From positions 558,001 through 622,000 of the forward strand of contig NZ_JAGSYG010000004.1 of NCBI RefSeq assembly GCF_025685655.1: DNA of 64,000 bases, read 5' to 3'. Positions 53,205 to 60,951 of this stretch are shown here, piece by piece; within the stretch, counting starts at the first letter, position 1, and each line of letters starts with the position of its first letter. A program made the position numbers and the translations under genes. The stretch comes from Acidicapsa ligni (lineage in GTDB: Bacteria > Acidobacteriota > Terriglobia > Terriglobales > Acidobacteriaceae). A model generated the notes under the pieces. It made no database searches. It saw only the letters and a program-made list of their open reading frames with translations, and was not told where the DNA came from.

Positions 53205-54113
53205 ATGGAACTGAGGCATTTTCGCTATTTCGTTGCAGTTGCGGAGCACGGCAGCTTTAGCGGTGCCGCTCGAACTCTCCGCGTTGCTCAATCGGCTATC
53301 AGCGAACAACTTACGAATATGGAGCGCGAAATCGGCGTAGCAATGTTCTTGCGCTCAACCAGGAGAACCGCTCTCACCTCTGCCGGCGAACTCTTTCTCA
53401 TCGAGGCGCGCCGCGTCCTCGCAGCCGCCGATCATGCCATCGAAGTAGCGCAACAGACGCATCGCGGCGAGCTTGGAACTCTGCGAATCGGTTTCTTTGC
53501 CGGAGGCATGGGTGTCGATTTTCCCTCGCTCATTCAGACCTTCCGCAAAAAATATCCCGGCGTGCGGCTCTCTCTGGTTGAGATGATCTCCACCCTGCAA
53601 TGGGTGGCGCTTCGGGAAGGCAAGATCGATGTCGGCTTCAGTCGGCGCCTCGAACCAGAGTTTCGCTCCGACCTGAAATCGGAGGTTATTCAGCAGGATG
53701 CGATCGTAGCCATTCTTCCGAAAAATCACCCGATTTTAAAGGGTTCCAAGCCCGGCTCGCCTTGCCGAATTGATCTGCGTGATCTTGCGAATGAACCGTT
53801 TGTGCTTTCCTCTCGCGAAACATCCCCGGCCGTCTTCGACAAGGTCATTGAGCTCTGCTCCGAGGCTGGTTTCTCTCCTCGCATCGCCAGTATCTCTTCG
53901 GTCTGGTCCAGCGTCGTTCTCATGGTTCAGGCTGGAGAAGGCATCTCACTCCTGCCCCTTAATCAGCAGCAGTTTCGCACTCCAGATCTTGCCTTCTGCC
54001 CACTCAAAGCCAAAAACGCTTTTGTTGAATTCGTCATGACATGGCACACCAAACGCGACAGCAACCTGATTCGCAGCTTCCGGGAGCTGGTGCGTCAACG
54101 AAGCGTCCGATAG
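53205..54113 (+). CDS. LysR-family regulator, probable regulator of the RND efflux operon
   Basis: A 302-residue protein opening MELRHFRYFVAVAEHGSFSG, the classic LysR N-terminal winged helix, with QSAISEQLTNMEREIGVAMF as recognition helix and wing. The type-2 periplasmic-binding effector domain follows (GTLRIGFFAGGMGVDFPSLI, VGFSRRLEPEF, AGEGISLLPLNQQQF). It binds an unknown small molecule as a tetramer. Divergent orientation, and the LysR box in the shared intergenic region, indicate control of the pump genes (inference). Confidence 0.9.
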   Translation: MELRHFRYFVAVAEHGSFSGAARTLRVAQSAISEQLTNMEREIGVAMFLRSTRRTALTSAGELFLIEARRVLAAADHAIEVAQQTHRGELGTLRIGFFAGGMGVDFPSLIQTFRKKYPGVRLSLVEMISTLQWVALREGKIDVGFSRRLEPEFRSDLKSEVIQQDAIVAILPKNHPILKGSKPGSPCRIDLRDLANEPFVLSSRETSPAVFDKVIELCSEAGFSPRIASISSVWSSVVLMVQAGEGISLLPLNQQQFRTPDLAFCPLKAKNAFVEFVMTWHTKRDSNLIRSFRELVRQRSVR

Positions 54114-54146
54114 TTTTAATACCCGTAGTTCCAATACCTTGATAGT

Positions 54147-54553
54147 TCACTTGCTCAGCCACTTCAGTCTCCGCGGAGTGAAGCCAAGCTCTCCTTCGCC
54201 TTTGCATTCGAGGCTCCACTCAACTTCGTCTGGTAGTACACTGCATCTTCTCCAGCGATCTGTGGTGCTTCTTCCTCAGTGATGTGCGGCGGAGGCGGAG
54301 TACCCACCAAGCTCGCAAACTTGGGCAGCCAGACACTGACCGTCGAAGGGTCGTCATCGACGACAACATACTTACCCGGATCCGCCGTGAGAGCTGCGAC
54401 CGTTACGTGCGCCGCGTCCTCAATATGTACGAACGACCACTTCGCTTATCCACCTTCAATCACTTGAGACTGCAGCCTGAGAACGTCATCCGCTGCGCCG
54501 CCATCCGGGTTATACCAGGTGCTCGGCCCATAGAAGAATCTGTAAACGTTCAT
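54147..54553 (-). pseudogene. NAD-dependent epimerase/dehydratase remnant (C-terminal half)
   Basis: Minus-strand translation gives YRFFYGPSTWYNPDGGAADD, then after an in-frame TAA (54446-54448) AKWSFVHIEDAAHVTVAALT, VVDDDPSTVSVWLPKFASLV and AGEDAVYYQTKLSGASNAKA. A frameshift follows, after which the natural end ELGFTPRRLKWLSK is read in another frame. The pattern is that of short-chain epimerases acting on NAD-sugars. The N-terminal NAD-binding half is absent. The fragment still has an ATG with GAGGAAA upstream, 14 bases after the cupin gene, but stop and frameshift make a functional protein unlikely. Confidence 0.8.
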
Positions 54554-54566
54554 CGCAATTTCCTCT

Positions 54567-54962
54567 TTATTTCGCCGGAACAAGAACCGGTGCTCCCTTA
54601 TCCTTCACAAAAAATACGAGAAACTTCGCAGGCCTGGTCGCACTTGCATTGCGGCCTACTGTATGAACATCCTCAGGTCCCTCGTAGAATGTTCCACCGG
54701 GCCCAAGCGTTACCTCTTTCCCGCCACGCACCTGCATCACGATAGAGCCCTCAAGCACATACACAAACACATGCGCGTTATGCCTGTGAATAGCATCCTT
54801 CGCTCCCGGAGCATAGTCGACCGTGATCATCGTGGCCTCTTTGCCAGGAATGCCCGCAAGATCCTTTGCCATTAGCGGAGTGACCCTGGTCTCCTGCGCA
54901 CGCGTTTCCTGCGCACACAATGTTCCCGCCACAAGAAACAGCAGGACCAAGAGTCGGCTCAT
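54567..54962 (-). CDS. Secreted small cupin protein
   Basis: A 131-residue protein with a signal peptide (MSRLLVLLFLVAGTLCAQ). A single cupin barrel follows: motif 1 HRHNAHVFVYVLEGSIVMQVRGG (His-His-Glu ligands) and motif 2 GGTFYEGPEDVHTVGRNAS, suggesting a bound metal. Such small periplasmic cupins are often found next to AhpD-like proteins. Its ATG overlaps the stop of the upstream AhpD-like gene by four bases, so the two work together, perhaps in detoxification (inference). Confidence 0.82.
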   Translation of the reverse strand: MSRLLVLLFLVAGTLCAQETRAQETRVTPLMAKDLAGIPGKEATMITVDYAPGAKDAIHRHNAHVFVYVLEGSIVMQVRGGKEVTLGPGGTFYEGPEDVHTVGRNASATRPAKFLVFFVKDKGAPVLVPAK

Positions 54963-55441
54963 GCCTTGCCTCCTTCTGCTTTATGCGTTACCGGTTGGTA
55001 TTCCCCTGGCACCATGCGAAATGTAATCGCCAGCCGGTTCCATCCATTGATGGTGATGACCGCCAGCGTCAGATTCACCAGCTCTTCTTCAGAAAAGCTC
55101 TCCTTAGCCTTCTCATACACAGAGTCAGGAACATGGTCTTCGCTGACCAGGGTAATCGCCTCTGCCAGCGCTAGTGCAGCGCGCTCACGGTCAGTAAAGA
55201 ACGGTGTCTCCTCCCATGCAGAAAGCGCATAGAGCCGCTGCTCCGTCTCACCACCTGCCCGAGCATCCTTCGAATGCATGTCGATGCAGTAAGAGCATCC
55301 ATTGATCTGTGACACGCGCACCTTTATCAGTTCAATAAGAGCAGGCTCCAGCTTGGATTGTTTACGTACAAACATCTCCAGCCCAATCATGGCCTGATAC
55401 GCCGCCGGGGATACTTTATGTGCTTCCAGTCTTGCTTGCAT
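54959..55441 (-). CDS. AhpD-like carboxymuconolactone decarboxylase family protein
   Basis: A 160-residue protein with AAGGAG eight bases before its ATG. The alkylhydroperoxidase signature is LIELIKVRVSQINGCSYCIDMHSKDARAGGE: C49 and C52 form the redox CxxC, H56 the proton relay. The fold forms an all-helical oligomer that reduces peroxides or recycles peroxiredoxin. It heads an operon with a secreted cupin and a broken epimerase. It is divergent from the LOG-family gene. Confidence 0.88.
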   Translation of the reverse strand: MQARLEAHKVSPAAYQAMIGLEMFVRKQSKLEPALIELIKVRVSQINGCSYCIDMHSKDARAGGETEQRLYALSAWEETPFFTDRERAALALAEAITLVSEDHVPDSVYEKAKESFSEEELVNLTLAVITINGWNRLAITFRMVPGEYQPVTHKAEGGKA

Positions 55442-55596
55442 TGGTCTATCTCCTTGAAACCAACCCTAGGCTTTATGCGGATTGGAGAAAAGGTCCATAA
55501 TGCAAAGATCGACTGGTCCACTTCGTAAATTGCGAACGCGATAGATTCACACGCAGAGACCGCACATCGCGACGCCGTGCAGGGTATGCTTTTTTC

Positions 55597-56229
55597 ATGA
55601 GTGATTTACTGAGCGGAGAGCCAGGCAGTGCGAGACGGATCTGCGTGTTTTGCGGATCGAGCGTCGGAGCAAATCCAAAGTATATTGCCGAAGCGAAATC
55701 GCTTGGGCAGCAGATGGCCATCGGCGGCTGGGGCCTGGTATATGGGGGAACCTCAGTTGGATTGATGGGCGCGACTGCCGACGCTGCCTTCTCTGGCGGT
55801 GCAGAGGTGATCGGGGTACTACCCCAGGCCTTGCAGGATCGCGAGATTGCTCATCGAGGTCTGACGAAGTTGCACATGGTCGGGAGTATGCACGAACGCA
55901 AAGCGCTCATGGCGTCTTTGTCAGATGCTTTCATCGCATTGCCCGGCGGCTACGGAACCCTTGATGAATTCTTTGAGATCGTGACCTGGGCGCAACTCAA
56001 CATTCATTCCAAGCCATGCATCCTGATCAATACGAATGGCTACTATGATTTCCTATTGCGATTTCTCGACCATGCTGTAACTTCGGCATTCGTGAAGTCC
56101 GATAACAGGAAATTAGTGCAGGTAGCAAGAGACTCAGCAGAGGCTCTGCAGTTGATTGCACAGCACAGGGATAAGGCTTCGCTCGATCAAAATGTAGGAG
56201 TGCAAAGCAGTGGCGAACTCAAGCCTTAG
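55597..56229 (+). CDS. LOG-family protein (cytokinin riboside 5'-monophosphate phosphoribohydrolase-like)
   Basis: A 210-residue Rossmann-like protein with the TIGR00730 pattern: RRICVFCGSSVGANPKYIAEA, GGWGLVYGGTSVGLMG, SMHERKALM (R101, K102) and ALPGGYGTLDEFFE (PGGxGT 116-121, E124). Members cleave ribose-5-phosphate from nucleoside monophosphates such as AMP or cytokinin nucleotides. Many bacterial ones serve nucleotide salvage. It is cytosolic and seems to stand alone, divergent from the AhpD-like operon. Confidence 0.9.
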   Translation: MSDLLSGEPGSARRICVFCGSSVGANPKYIAEAKSLGQQMAIGGWGLVYGGTSVGLMGATADAAFSGGAEVIGVLPQALQDREIAHRGLTKLHMVGSMHERKALMASLSDAFIALPGGYGTLDEFFEIVTWAQLNIHSKPCILINTNGYYDFLLRFLDHAVTSAFVKSDNRKLVQVARDSAEALQLIAQHRDKASLDQNVGVQSSGELKP

Positions 56230-56279
56230 TCGCCATCCAAGCCAGAAATCTGAGATGGGAATCGCTCAGCTCCTCCGCG

Positions 56280-56319
56280 CAGGCATGGTGAAGTAAGTAG
56301 TCAGGCATGGCGAAGTAAG
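56280..56319. repeat. Short tandem duplication
   Basis: Two copies of CAGGCATGGYGAAGTAAG (Y is T then C) start 22 bases apart, between the convergent LOG and MocR genes. Looks like a local slippage duplication. Confidence 0.6.
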
Positions 56320-56328
56320 CTGTGTGGC

Positions 56329-57810
56329 CTAGCGAGCACGTAAAGCCGTCGCAAGAATAGAAACGCCGCGTCGCAACTCAGCCGGGTTGCAGCCTGCGAA
56401 GCCAAGCATGAGTGCTGGCGGCTGTTCATATTTCACTGTGAACATCGACAGCGGAGATACTTCGAGCCCGAGCTTCCGTACTTTCTGCGTAGCGTCGCGG
56501 TCCGACTTCCATGTTTTGAGCCAGCCAAGTGTGCGTATGCCCGCGCCTGTGTGCACGACGTCGAGTAGTCCGTTGAGATGTTCGTCCGCTGCAGTTTTGA
56601 GAACGTCAATGCGCTCCGCGTAGATCTGGCGCATGCGCCGGAGATGGTGCCCGAAGTGACCTTCGGTGATGAACTCCGCGAGGATGGCCTGATCGAGCGT
56701 CGGCGGATGGAGATCGATGATGCTGCGGGCAGATCTGAACGCATCCACGAGGCGCTCAGGCAAGACCATGAAGCCGAGACGCAGTGCATTGAAGAGCATC
56801 TTCGTGAAAGTGCCGACGTAGATAACGCAACCGGAACTATCCAGCGTTTGCAGAGCAGCAACGGGGCGACCGGCGTAACGATACTCCGCATCGTATTCGT
56901 CTTCGATGATCCATGCATTCGCACTTGCCGCCCAGCGAAGCAGTTCCAGTCGGCGGTCCGCAGACATGGTAACACCCATTGGAAATTGATTCGCCGGCGT
57001 GACATAAGCGAGCTTCGCCTTGGGCGCAAGCTTGCGGCCTGCCTTCACGATGAGACCATCTTCATCCACAGGCACCGGAACAATACGCGCACCTGTATTG
57101 CGGAGTGCTTGAAGAGCGCGTAAATAGCCGGGATCCTCCATCCATACATGATCGCCCATGGTGACAAGGAGACGGCTTATGAGGTCGAGGGCCTGTTGCG
57201 TACCCGAAGTGATGATGATCTGTTCAGCAGAGCAGCGCACTCCGGGTGACGCACCGACATACTCCGCGATCGCGCGACGTAGAGGTTGGTAGCCGGCAGC
57301 ATCGCCGTGACCGTAAAGCGAACGCGGAGCTCTGCGTAAGACACGCGAAGCAACGCGCGCCCAAAGATCCACGGGAAAAAGATCAATGGCAGGTTCGTAA
57401 GAGCGGAAAGCCTTGCCGACGGAGTGAGGCGCCGGCATCACTTCAACATCTTTTAGAAATTGCTGTGCGTGTTTGGAAATTGCTGCCTTCGATGCTGTAC
57501 CAACTGGAGTCGCAGGCTTGCGCGTTGCGGACAAAAAACCTTCAGGAATACCCGAGGCAACATAAGTTCCTGATCCAACTTCAGTGCGCGTATACCCCTC
57601 TGCCTGTAGCTGCTCGAAGGCCGCAACCACGGTTCCGCGCGAGAGCGAATACTGAGCACTGAGGCTGCGCGTTGAGGGCATACGAGCGCCAGGCTTCAAA
57701 CGCCTGTCGAGAATGGCCGCGCGCAGCTCAGTGTAAAGCCATCGCCAGAGATCCTGCTGGCCAGAGGGCGAGTTGAGTGAGAGATCTTGAAATGTCTCTT
57801 CTTTAGACAT
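56329..57810 (-). CDS. MocR/PdxR-type GntR regulator with aminotransferase domain
   Basis: A 493-residue protein. Residues about 20-90 are a GntR winged helix (LYTELRAAILDRRLKPGARMPSTRSLSAQYSLSRGTVVAAFEQL). A fold-type I aminotransferase domain follows (YGHGDAAGYQPLRRAIAEYV, TSGTQQALDLISRLL, EDPGYLRAL, EDEYDAEYRY with D305). The PLP lysine is K337 in VGTFTKMLFNALRLGFMVLP. MocR proteins sense PLP or amino-compound adducts and often regulate vitamin B6, GABA or taurine genes next to them. No such gene is adjacent, so its target is open. Confidence 0.9.
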   Translation of the reverse strand: MSKEETFQDLSLNSPSGQQDLWRWLYTELRAAILDRRLKPGARMPSTRSLSAQYSLSRGTVVAAFEQLQAEGYTRTEVGSGTYVASGIPEGFLSATRKPATPVGTASKAAISKHAQQFLKDVEVMPAPHSVGKAFRSYEPAIDLFPVDLWARVASRVLRRAPRSLYGHGDAAGYQPLRRAIAEYVGASPGVRCSAEQIIITSGTQQALDLISRLLVTMGDHVWMEDPGYLRALQALRNTGARIVPVPVDEDGLIVKAGRKLAPKAKLAYVTPANQFPMGVTMSADRRLELLRWAASANAWIIEDEYDAEYRYAGRPVAALQTLDSSGCVIYVGTFTKMLFNALRLGFMVLPERLVDAFRSARSIIDLHPPTLDQAILAEFITEGHFGHHLRRMRQIYAERIDVLKTAADEHLNGLLDVVHTGAGIRTLGWLKTWKSDRDATQKVRKLGLEVSPLSMFTVKYEQPPALMLGFAGCNPAELRRGVSILATALRAR

Positions 57811-57893
57811 GGTTTATTCGTGACCACCCTGAAGCCCGGTGTCTGCGAGGCAGATGGCGTTTAGATGGAACTCCAAAATGGCAGAACGCGAAC

Positions 57894-58496
57894 TTATTTT
57901 GCCGCCGCAGTCAGAATCTTCTCGACCTTTGCGTCAAGCTCTCGCGCTACTTTGAGAGCATCGCTGTTCCCATAGGGCGCAAGATAGGAGGCCATTCTGT
58001 CATACGAGATGCGGACGCTATCCGGGCGCTCCTCAATGAGGATGGTTACTGGCGCGTACGAACCTGCGTCAACAACATGCTTCACCATTTCCTTCATGAT
58101 CAGTGGATTCCCTGCGACAATGCGGAGAATTCTTGGCTTGTCTGTTCCATTCTCTTTCCGGAGAACTTCCCCCAGGTCAAGCCGCATGAACTCCATAAGA
58201 CCGTTCGGTTGCGTGACAGGATCGACGATTTTCTCCATCTCGGCTTGATTGCGCGCAGCCGAAAAACTCTTATGAAATGCAACTATATCCGGATGGCCGA
58301 TCGCCGCGTCGATTCGTGCAACCACTGTGTCAAAGGGTTCGGTGGTAATGATATTAACTCGCTGTACGTGAACCTCTTGAATACTCATATGTGCTGCCTT
58401 TCCTTTTGTTGTAGCTGTTTGAGCCGACATTTGGACACACGCGGCTAAGCCGAGAGTAAGGCCGGAAGCTATCCAAAATACTCGCGAAATTTTCAT
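57894..58496 (-). CDS. Secreted DUF302 domain protein
   Basis: The ATG at 58496 (GGAGAGGAAC upstream) gives 200 residues with a signal peptide, MKISRVFWIASGLTLGLAAC; a lipobox-like LAAC is visible but weak. The DUF302 domain covers most of the rest (TTEPFDTVVARIDAAIGHPDIVAF, LMEFMRLDLGEVLRKENGTDKPRILRIVAGNPLIMKEMV, YAPVTILIEERPDSVRISYDRM). DUF302 is an alpha/beta domain of unknown function; the VARIDAAI and GNP.I..M blocks are diagnostic. The 87 further codons upstream are not supported. Confidence 0.85.
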   Translation of the reverse strand: MKISRVFWIASGLTLGLAACVQMSAQTATTKGKAAHMSIQEVHVQRVNIITTEPFDTVVARIDAAIGHPDIVAFHKSFSAARNQAEMEKIVDPVTQPNGLMEFMRLDLGEVLRKENGTDKPRILRIVAGNPLIMKEMVKHVVDAGSYAPVTILIEERPDSVRISYDRMASYLAPYGNSDALKVARELDAKVEKILTAAAK

Positions 58497-58647
58497 GTTC
58501 CTCTCCTGTCTATAAGTCAGCATAATTTTCCGGCCACCGAAGTCGCTCTGCGAGAGCCGAGTGATTTGAGCTTGCATGTCCATACTTTTGTTCCCAAAGA
58601 ATTGTTGCTAAAAAATGTTCGATAAAAAGAATATGGTACACGCCCGG

Positions 58648-59085
58648 TCACCCGAGCTGCAGATGCCCATCCAGGTTGCCCTGCAAATCAAACAATGTGT
58701 AATCACGATACACAAAACGCCAGCTATCGTCGATGCGTTCAAATCTGTCATGGTAGCGGCCCGCCGCAACTATCTGCAGCGGAATCGTATCGGTAGCCTG
58801 CAGGACAGTGTAGTAAGAACGGCACGTTGCTTTACCTGCCGCTTCATCGACATCGATGATCGGATTGGTAACCACATGTTTCGTTCGCGGCGTACCGCAC
58901 GGATAGATTTTTACGACACTCTTCAGCATTGCCAGAGTCGTCTCACTATCTTGTGGTTCATCGTGTCCATGTAGCTTCATCCTCGCATCCTTGAACAGAA
59001 CTTCAACTCCGTGAAAATCCCCGTTGTCGACGAACTCCGCGTAGCGGTAAAGGAGATTTGCAATTTCGATAGCGCCGTTACTCAT
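58648..59085 (-). CDS. SnoaL-like / NTF2-fold protein
   Basis: A 145-residue protein (AGAGGG before the ATG) with the SnoaL_4 pattern: IEIANLLYRYAEFVDNGDFHGVEVLF at the start, then TKHVVTNPIIDVDEAAGKATCRSYYTVLQATD and YHDRFERIDDSWRFVYRDYTLFDLQGNL. These cone-shaped alpha+beta folds include ring-hydroxylating dioxygenase small subunits and polyketide cyclases; an enzymatic role on a hydrophobic compound is plausible. It is divergent from a TetR regulator with two operators between them, so it is very likely that regulator's target. Confidence 0.82.
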   Translation of the reverse strand: MSNGAIEIANLLYRYAEFVDNGDFHGVEVLFKDARMKLHGHDEPQDSETTLAMLKSVVKIYPCGTPRTKHVVTNPIIDVDEAAGKATCRSYYTVLQATDTIPLQIVAAGRYHDRFERIDDSWRFVYRDYTLFDLQGNLDGHLQLG

Positions 59086-59139
59086 TCAGCCCTCTTTTTG
59101 TTTTGTGTTAGAAAGAACAATGTGCGTCCGTAATTAGCA

Positions 59140-59155
59140 GTCAACAGCCGTTGAC
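59140..59155. promoter_or_regulatory. TetR-type operator 1
   Basis: GTCAACAGCCGTTGAC is a perfect 6-bp inverted repeat with a 4-base spacer, in the intergenic region between the SnoaL-like and TetR genes. A near-identical copy lies at 59186. Confidence 0.8.
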
Positions 59156-59185
59156 ATTTCCAGCATGAACGGATTGCGGCTTGCT

Positions 59186-59201
59186 GTCAACCGCCGTTGA
59201 T
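59186..59201. promoter_or_regulatory. TetR-type operator 2
   Basis: GTCAACCGCCGTTGAT differs from operator 1 at two bases and lies 46 bases from it, ending 11 bases before the regulator ATG. Two matched operators flanking the divergent promoters fit repression of both genes by the TetR protein. Confidence 0.8.
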
Positions 59202-59212
59202 ATGATGAAGAA

Positions 59213-59815
59213 ATGGCGAATGCAAAATCAGCGATGAAACGCACAGTGAAACCCCATGCTCCAAAGAATGCAGAGTCGACCCAGGATCGTATATTCAATG
59301 CAGCGAAAGCGCGATTTTCACAAGCTTCATTCGAGAGCGTCGGGCTTCGCGACATAGCTGGAGATGCAGGCGTAGATGCTGCTCTGGTGATCCGCTATTT
59401 TGGCTCAAAGGAAAAACTCTTCCGTCAAATTGCGAATCAGGCATTTGAAACGGACGTACTTCTGCAGAACGGCGTAGAGTCTCTTCCGGAGAACACCGTA
59501 CATCATCTTCTATCTACGATGGATCATGGAGTGCGACGCAATGGATATGATCCATTTCGTTTCTTGCTCTGTTCAATCAGCAGTCCTACGGCCGGGCCAA
59601 TCCTCTCTGAATCATTCGAGAGGTGCTTCGCAAAGCCACTGGCCAACGCGCTGACCGGCAGATTAAAAAATACACGTGCCGCGCTGATTAGCGCCTATAT
59701 CCTGGGATTTGCCCTGGCACGAGTGGCACTTCCCATGCAGGAAATTGACGCCCGCAAGCGCCATCGCATCGGTTCTCTGTTAGGTGAGGCGCTGAAGAAT
59801 TGCGTGGAAGAGTAA
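59213..59815 (+). CDS. TetR/AcrR-family regulator
   Basis: A 200-residue protein with a TetR N-terminal helix-turn-helix: STQDRIFNAAKARFSQASFESVGLRDIAGDAGVDAALVIRYFGSKEKLFRQIAN. A helical ligand-binding domain follows (MDHGVRRNGYDPFRFLLCSISSPTAGPILSESFERC). The first about 20 residues are basic. Such proteins repress neighbours until a small hydrophobic ligand binds. The paired operators and the divergent SnoaL-like gene identify its probable target (inference). Confidence 0.9.
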   Translation: MANAKSAMKRTVKPHAPKNAESTQDRIFNAAKARFSQASFESVGLRDIAGDAGVDAALVIRYFGSKEKLFRQIANQAFETDVLLQNGVESLPENTVHHLLSTMDHGVRRNGYDPFRFLLCSISSPTAGPILSESFERCFAKPLANALTGRLKNTRAALISAYILGFALARVALPMQEIDARKRHRIGSLLGEALKNCVEE

Positions 59816-59866
59816 GAGCATCTAAAGTTTCAGATTGTCTGGCGATAGGAACTCTAAAATTGTCGA

Positions 59867-59912
59867 AACATACAACGGCTACTTCAAGGACTTGAAGTAG
59901 CCGTTGTATGTT
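59867..59912. terminator. 22-bp perfect hairpin between convergent genes
   Basis: Left arm 59867-59888 and right arm 59891-59912 are exact complements over 22 bases with a two-base centre; the core is CAACGGCTACTTCAAG. It lies between the TetR stop and the end of the convergent SDR gene, so it probably terminates both. No strong T-run is present. Confidence 0.75.
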
Positions 59913-60007
59913 GCTTCACGAAGCGATATCGCACTTATAAACGAAATGACGGCATTTATTAGTCCATCGTAGAGCGTCCCTCAATAGCGAGCGATGCATT
60001 CTTCGAT

Positions 60008-60751
60008 TTAGGCATTCGTTCCGCCATCAACAGTCAGATTTGCACCGGTGATATAGGAAGATTCTGGACTGGCGACAAACGCAACCAGCGCTGCGACCTC
60101 ATCGACATGTCCGTAACGATTGAGTGCTGTCACTGCTTTTTGAGGTGTTGCCCAATCGCCCCCAGCGGGATTCAGATCCGTATCGATCGGACCAGGCTGC
60201 ACATTGTTCACCGTGATGCCTCGCGCTCCGACCTCTCTGGATAAGCTCTGCGCAAACATCTTAACAGCACCCTTCGTCGCCGCATAAGCTGCCAGCCCTG
60301 GCGTCAGATTGCGCTCGCCGACGCACGAACCGATCATGATAATGCGGCCGTTATCATTCATGTGCTTCAACGCTGCCTGCGTCGTGACGAATACGCCCCG
60401 CACGTTGAGGTTAATTACGTGATCCATCTCTTCCAGGGTCGTGTCTTCAAACAGCTTCGGAATGGCCGTGCCGGCATTGTTCACCAGAATGTCCAGTTTG
60501 CCCAGGCCAGCAACGACTTTCTCAACGGCCTCGCGGATTGCGTCGATGTTGACGGCGTCGGCTTGTATGGCGAGAGCCTTTCCGCCTGCCTCTTCAATTG
60601 CCTTGACCACAGTAGAGGCTGAGTTTGCATCCTTGGCATACGTGATAGCCACGCTGGCTCCATCTGCGGCCAGACGTTTTGCGATTGCAGCCCCGATCCC
60701 ACGAGAGCCTCCGGTTACCAGCGCGACTTTTCCTTTTAACGAGTGAGACAT
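60008..60751 (-). CDS. Short-chain dehydrogenase/reductase (FabG-like)
   Basis: A 247-residue classical SDR with AAAGGTGGAG before its ATG. The NAD(P) motif is VTGGSRGIGAAIAKRL, then LDILVNNAGTAIP. Catalysis uses IMIGSCVGE (Ser), YAATKGAVKMFAQSL (Tyr and Lys), followed by VNNVQPGPIDTDLNP and the end YITGANLTVDGGTNA. An Arg at position 18 (GSRG) and basic context favour NADPH. The substrate cannot be inferred. It is divergent from a LysR regulator that probably controls it. Confidence 0.92.
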   Translation of the reverse strand: MSHSLKGKVALVTGGSRGIGAAIAKRLAADGASVAITYAKDANSASTVVKAIEEAGGKALAIQADAVNIDAIREAVEKVVAGLGKLDILVNNAGTAIPKLFEDTTLEEMDHVINLNVRGVFVTTQAALKHMNDNGRIIMIGSCVGERNLTPGLAAYAATKGAVKMFAQSLSREVGARGITVNNVQPGPIDTDLNPAGGDWATPQKAVTALNRYGHVDEVAALVAFVASPESSYITGANLTVDGGTNA

Positions 60752-60906
60752 CTGTCTCCACCTTTCTATTAAGCGAATCGTGTCCTCGATCGAGCGAAGA
60801 AAGATAGGGGCGAAAGCAATGACGACGCTATCCGTCCTATAGCGATACTTCCGCTGTGCGATGAACCGTTTTAGTGACCATAACCCCGAAACGTCATGAA
60901 TAAAAT

Positions 60907-60940
60907 TGCTTTCTAAGCTGAGGGGTTATGCTTTCTAGGC
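60907..60940. repeat. Direct repeats in the SDR/LysR intergenic region
   Basis: TGCTTTCTAAGC (60907-60918) and TGCTTTCTAGGC (60929-60940) start 22 bases apart, about two helical turns, just before the regulator start. They may be binding sites for the regulator. Confidence 0.4.
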
Positions 60941-60951
60941 AGAGGTGGTAT

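Noticed and set aside
54284..54745. 153-codon plus-strand frame between LysR and cupin genes
   Set aside because: The minus strand shows clear epimerase and cupin homology through the same bases.
54988..55003. GCGTTACCGGTTGG, similar to the LacI operator
   Set aside because: It lies inside the AhpD-like coding sequence and lacks the GCA part of the shared motif; probably chance.
56280..56319. Tandem repeat considered as a start of a CRISPR array
   Set aside because: Only two copies, with a four-base gap and no spacers or cas genes.
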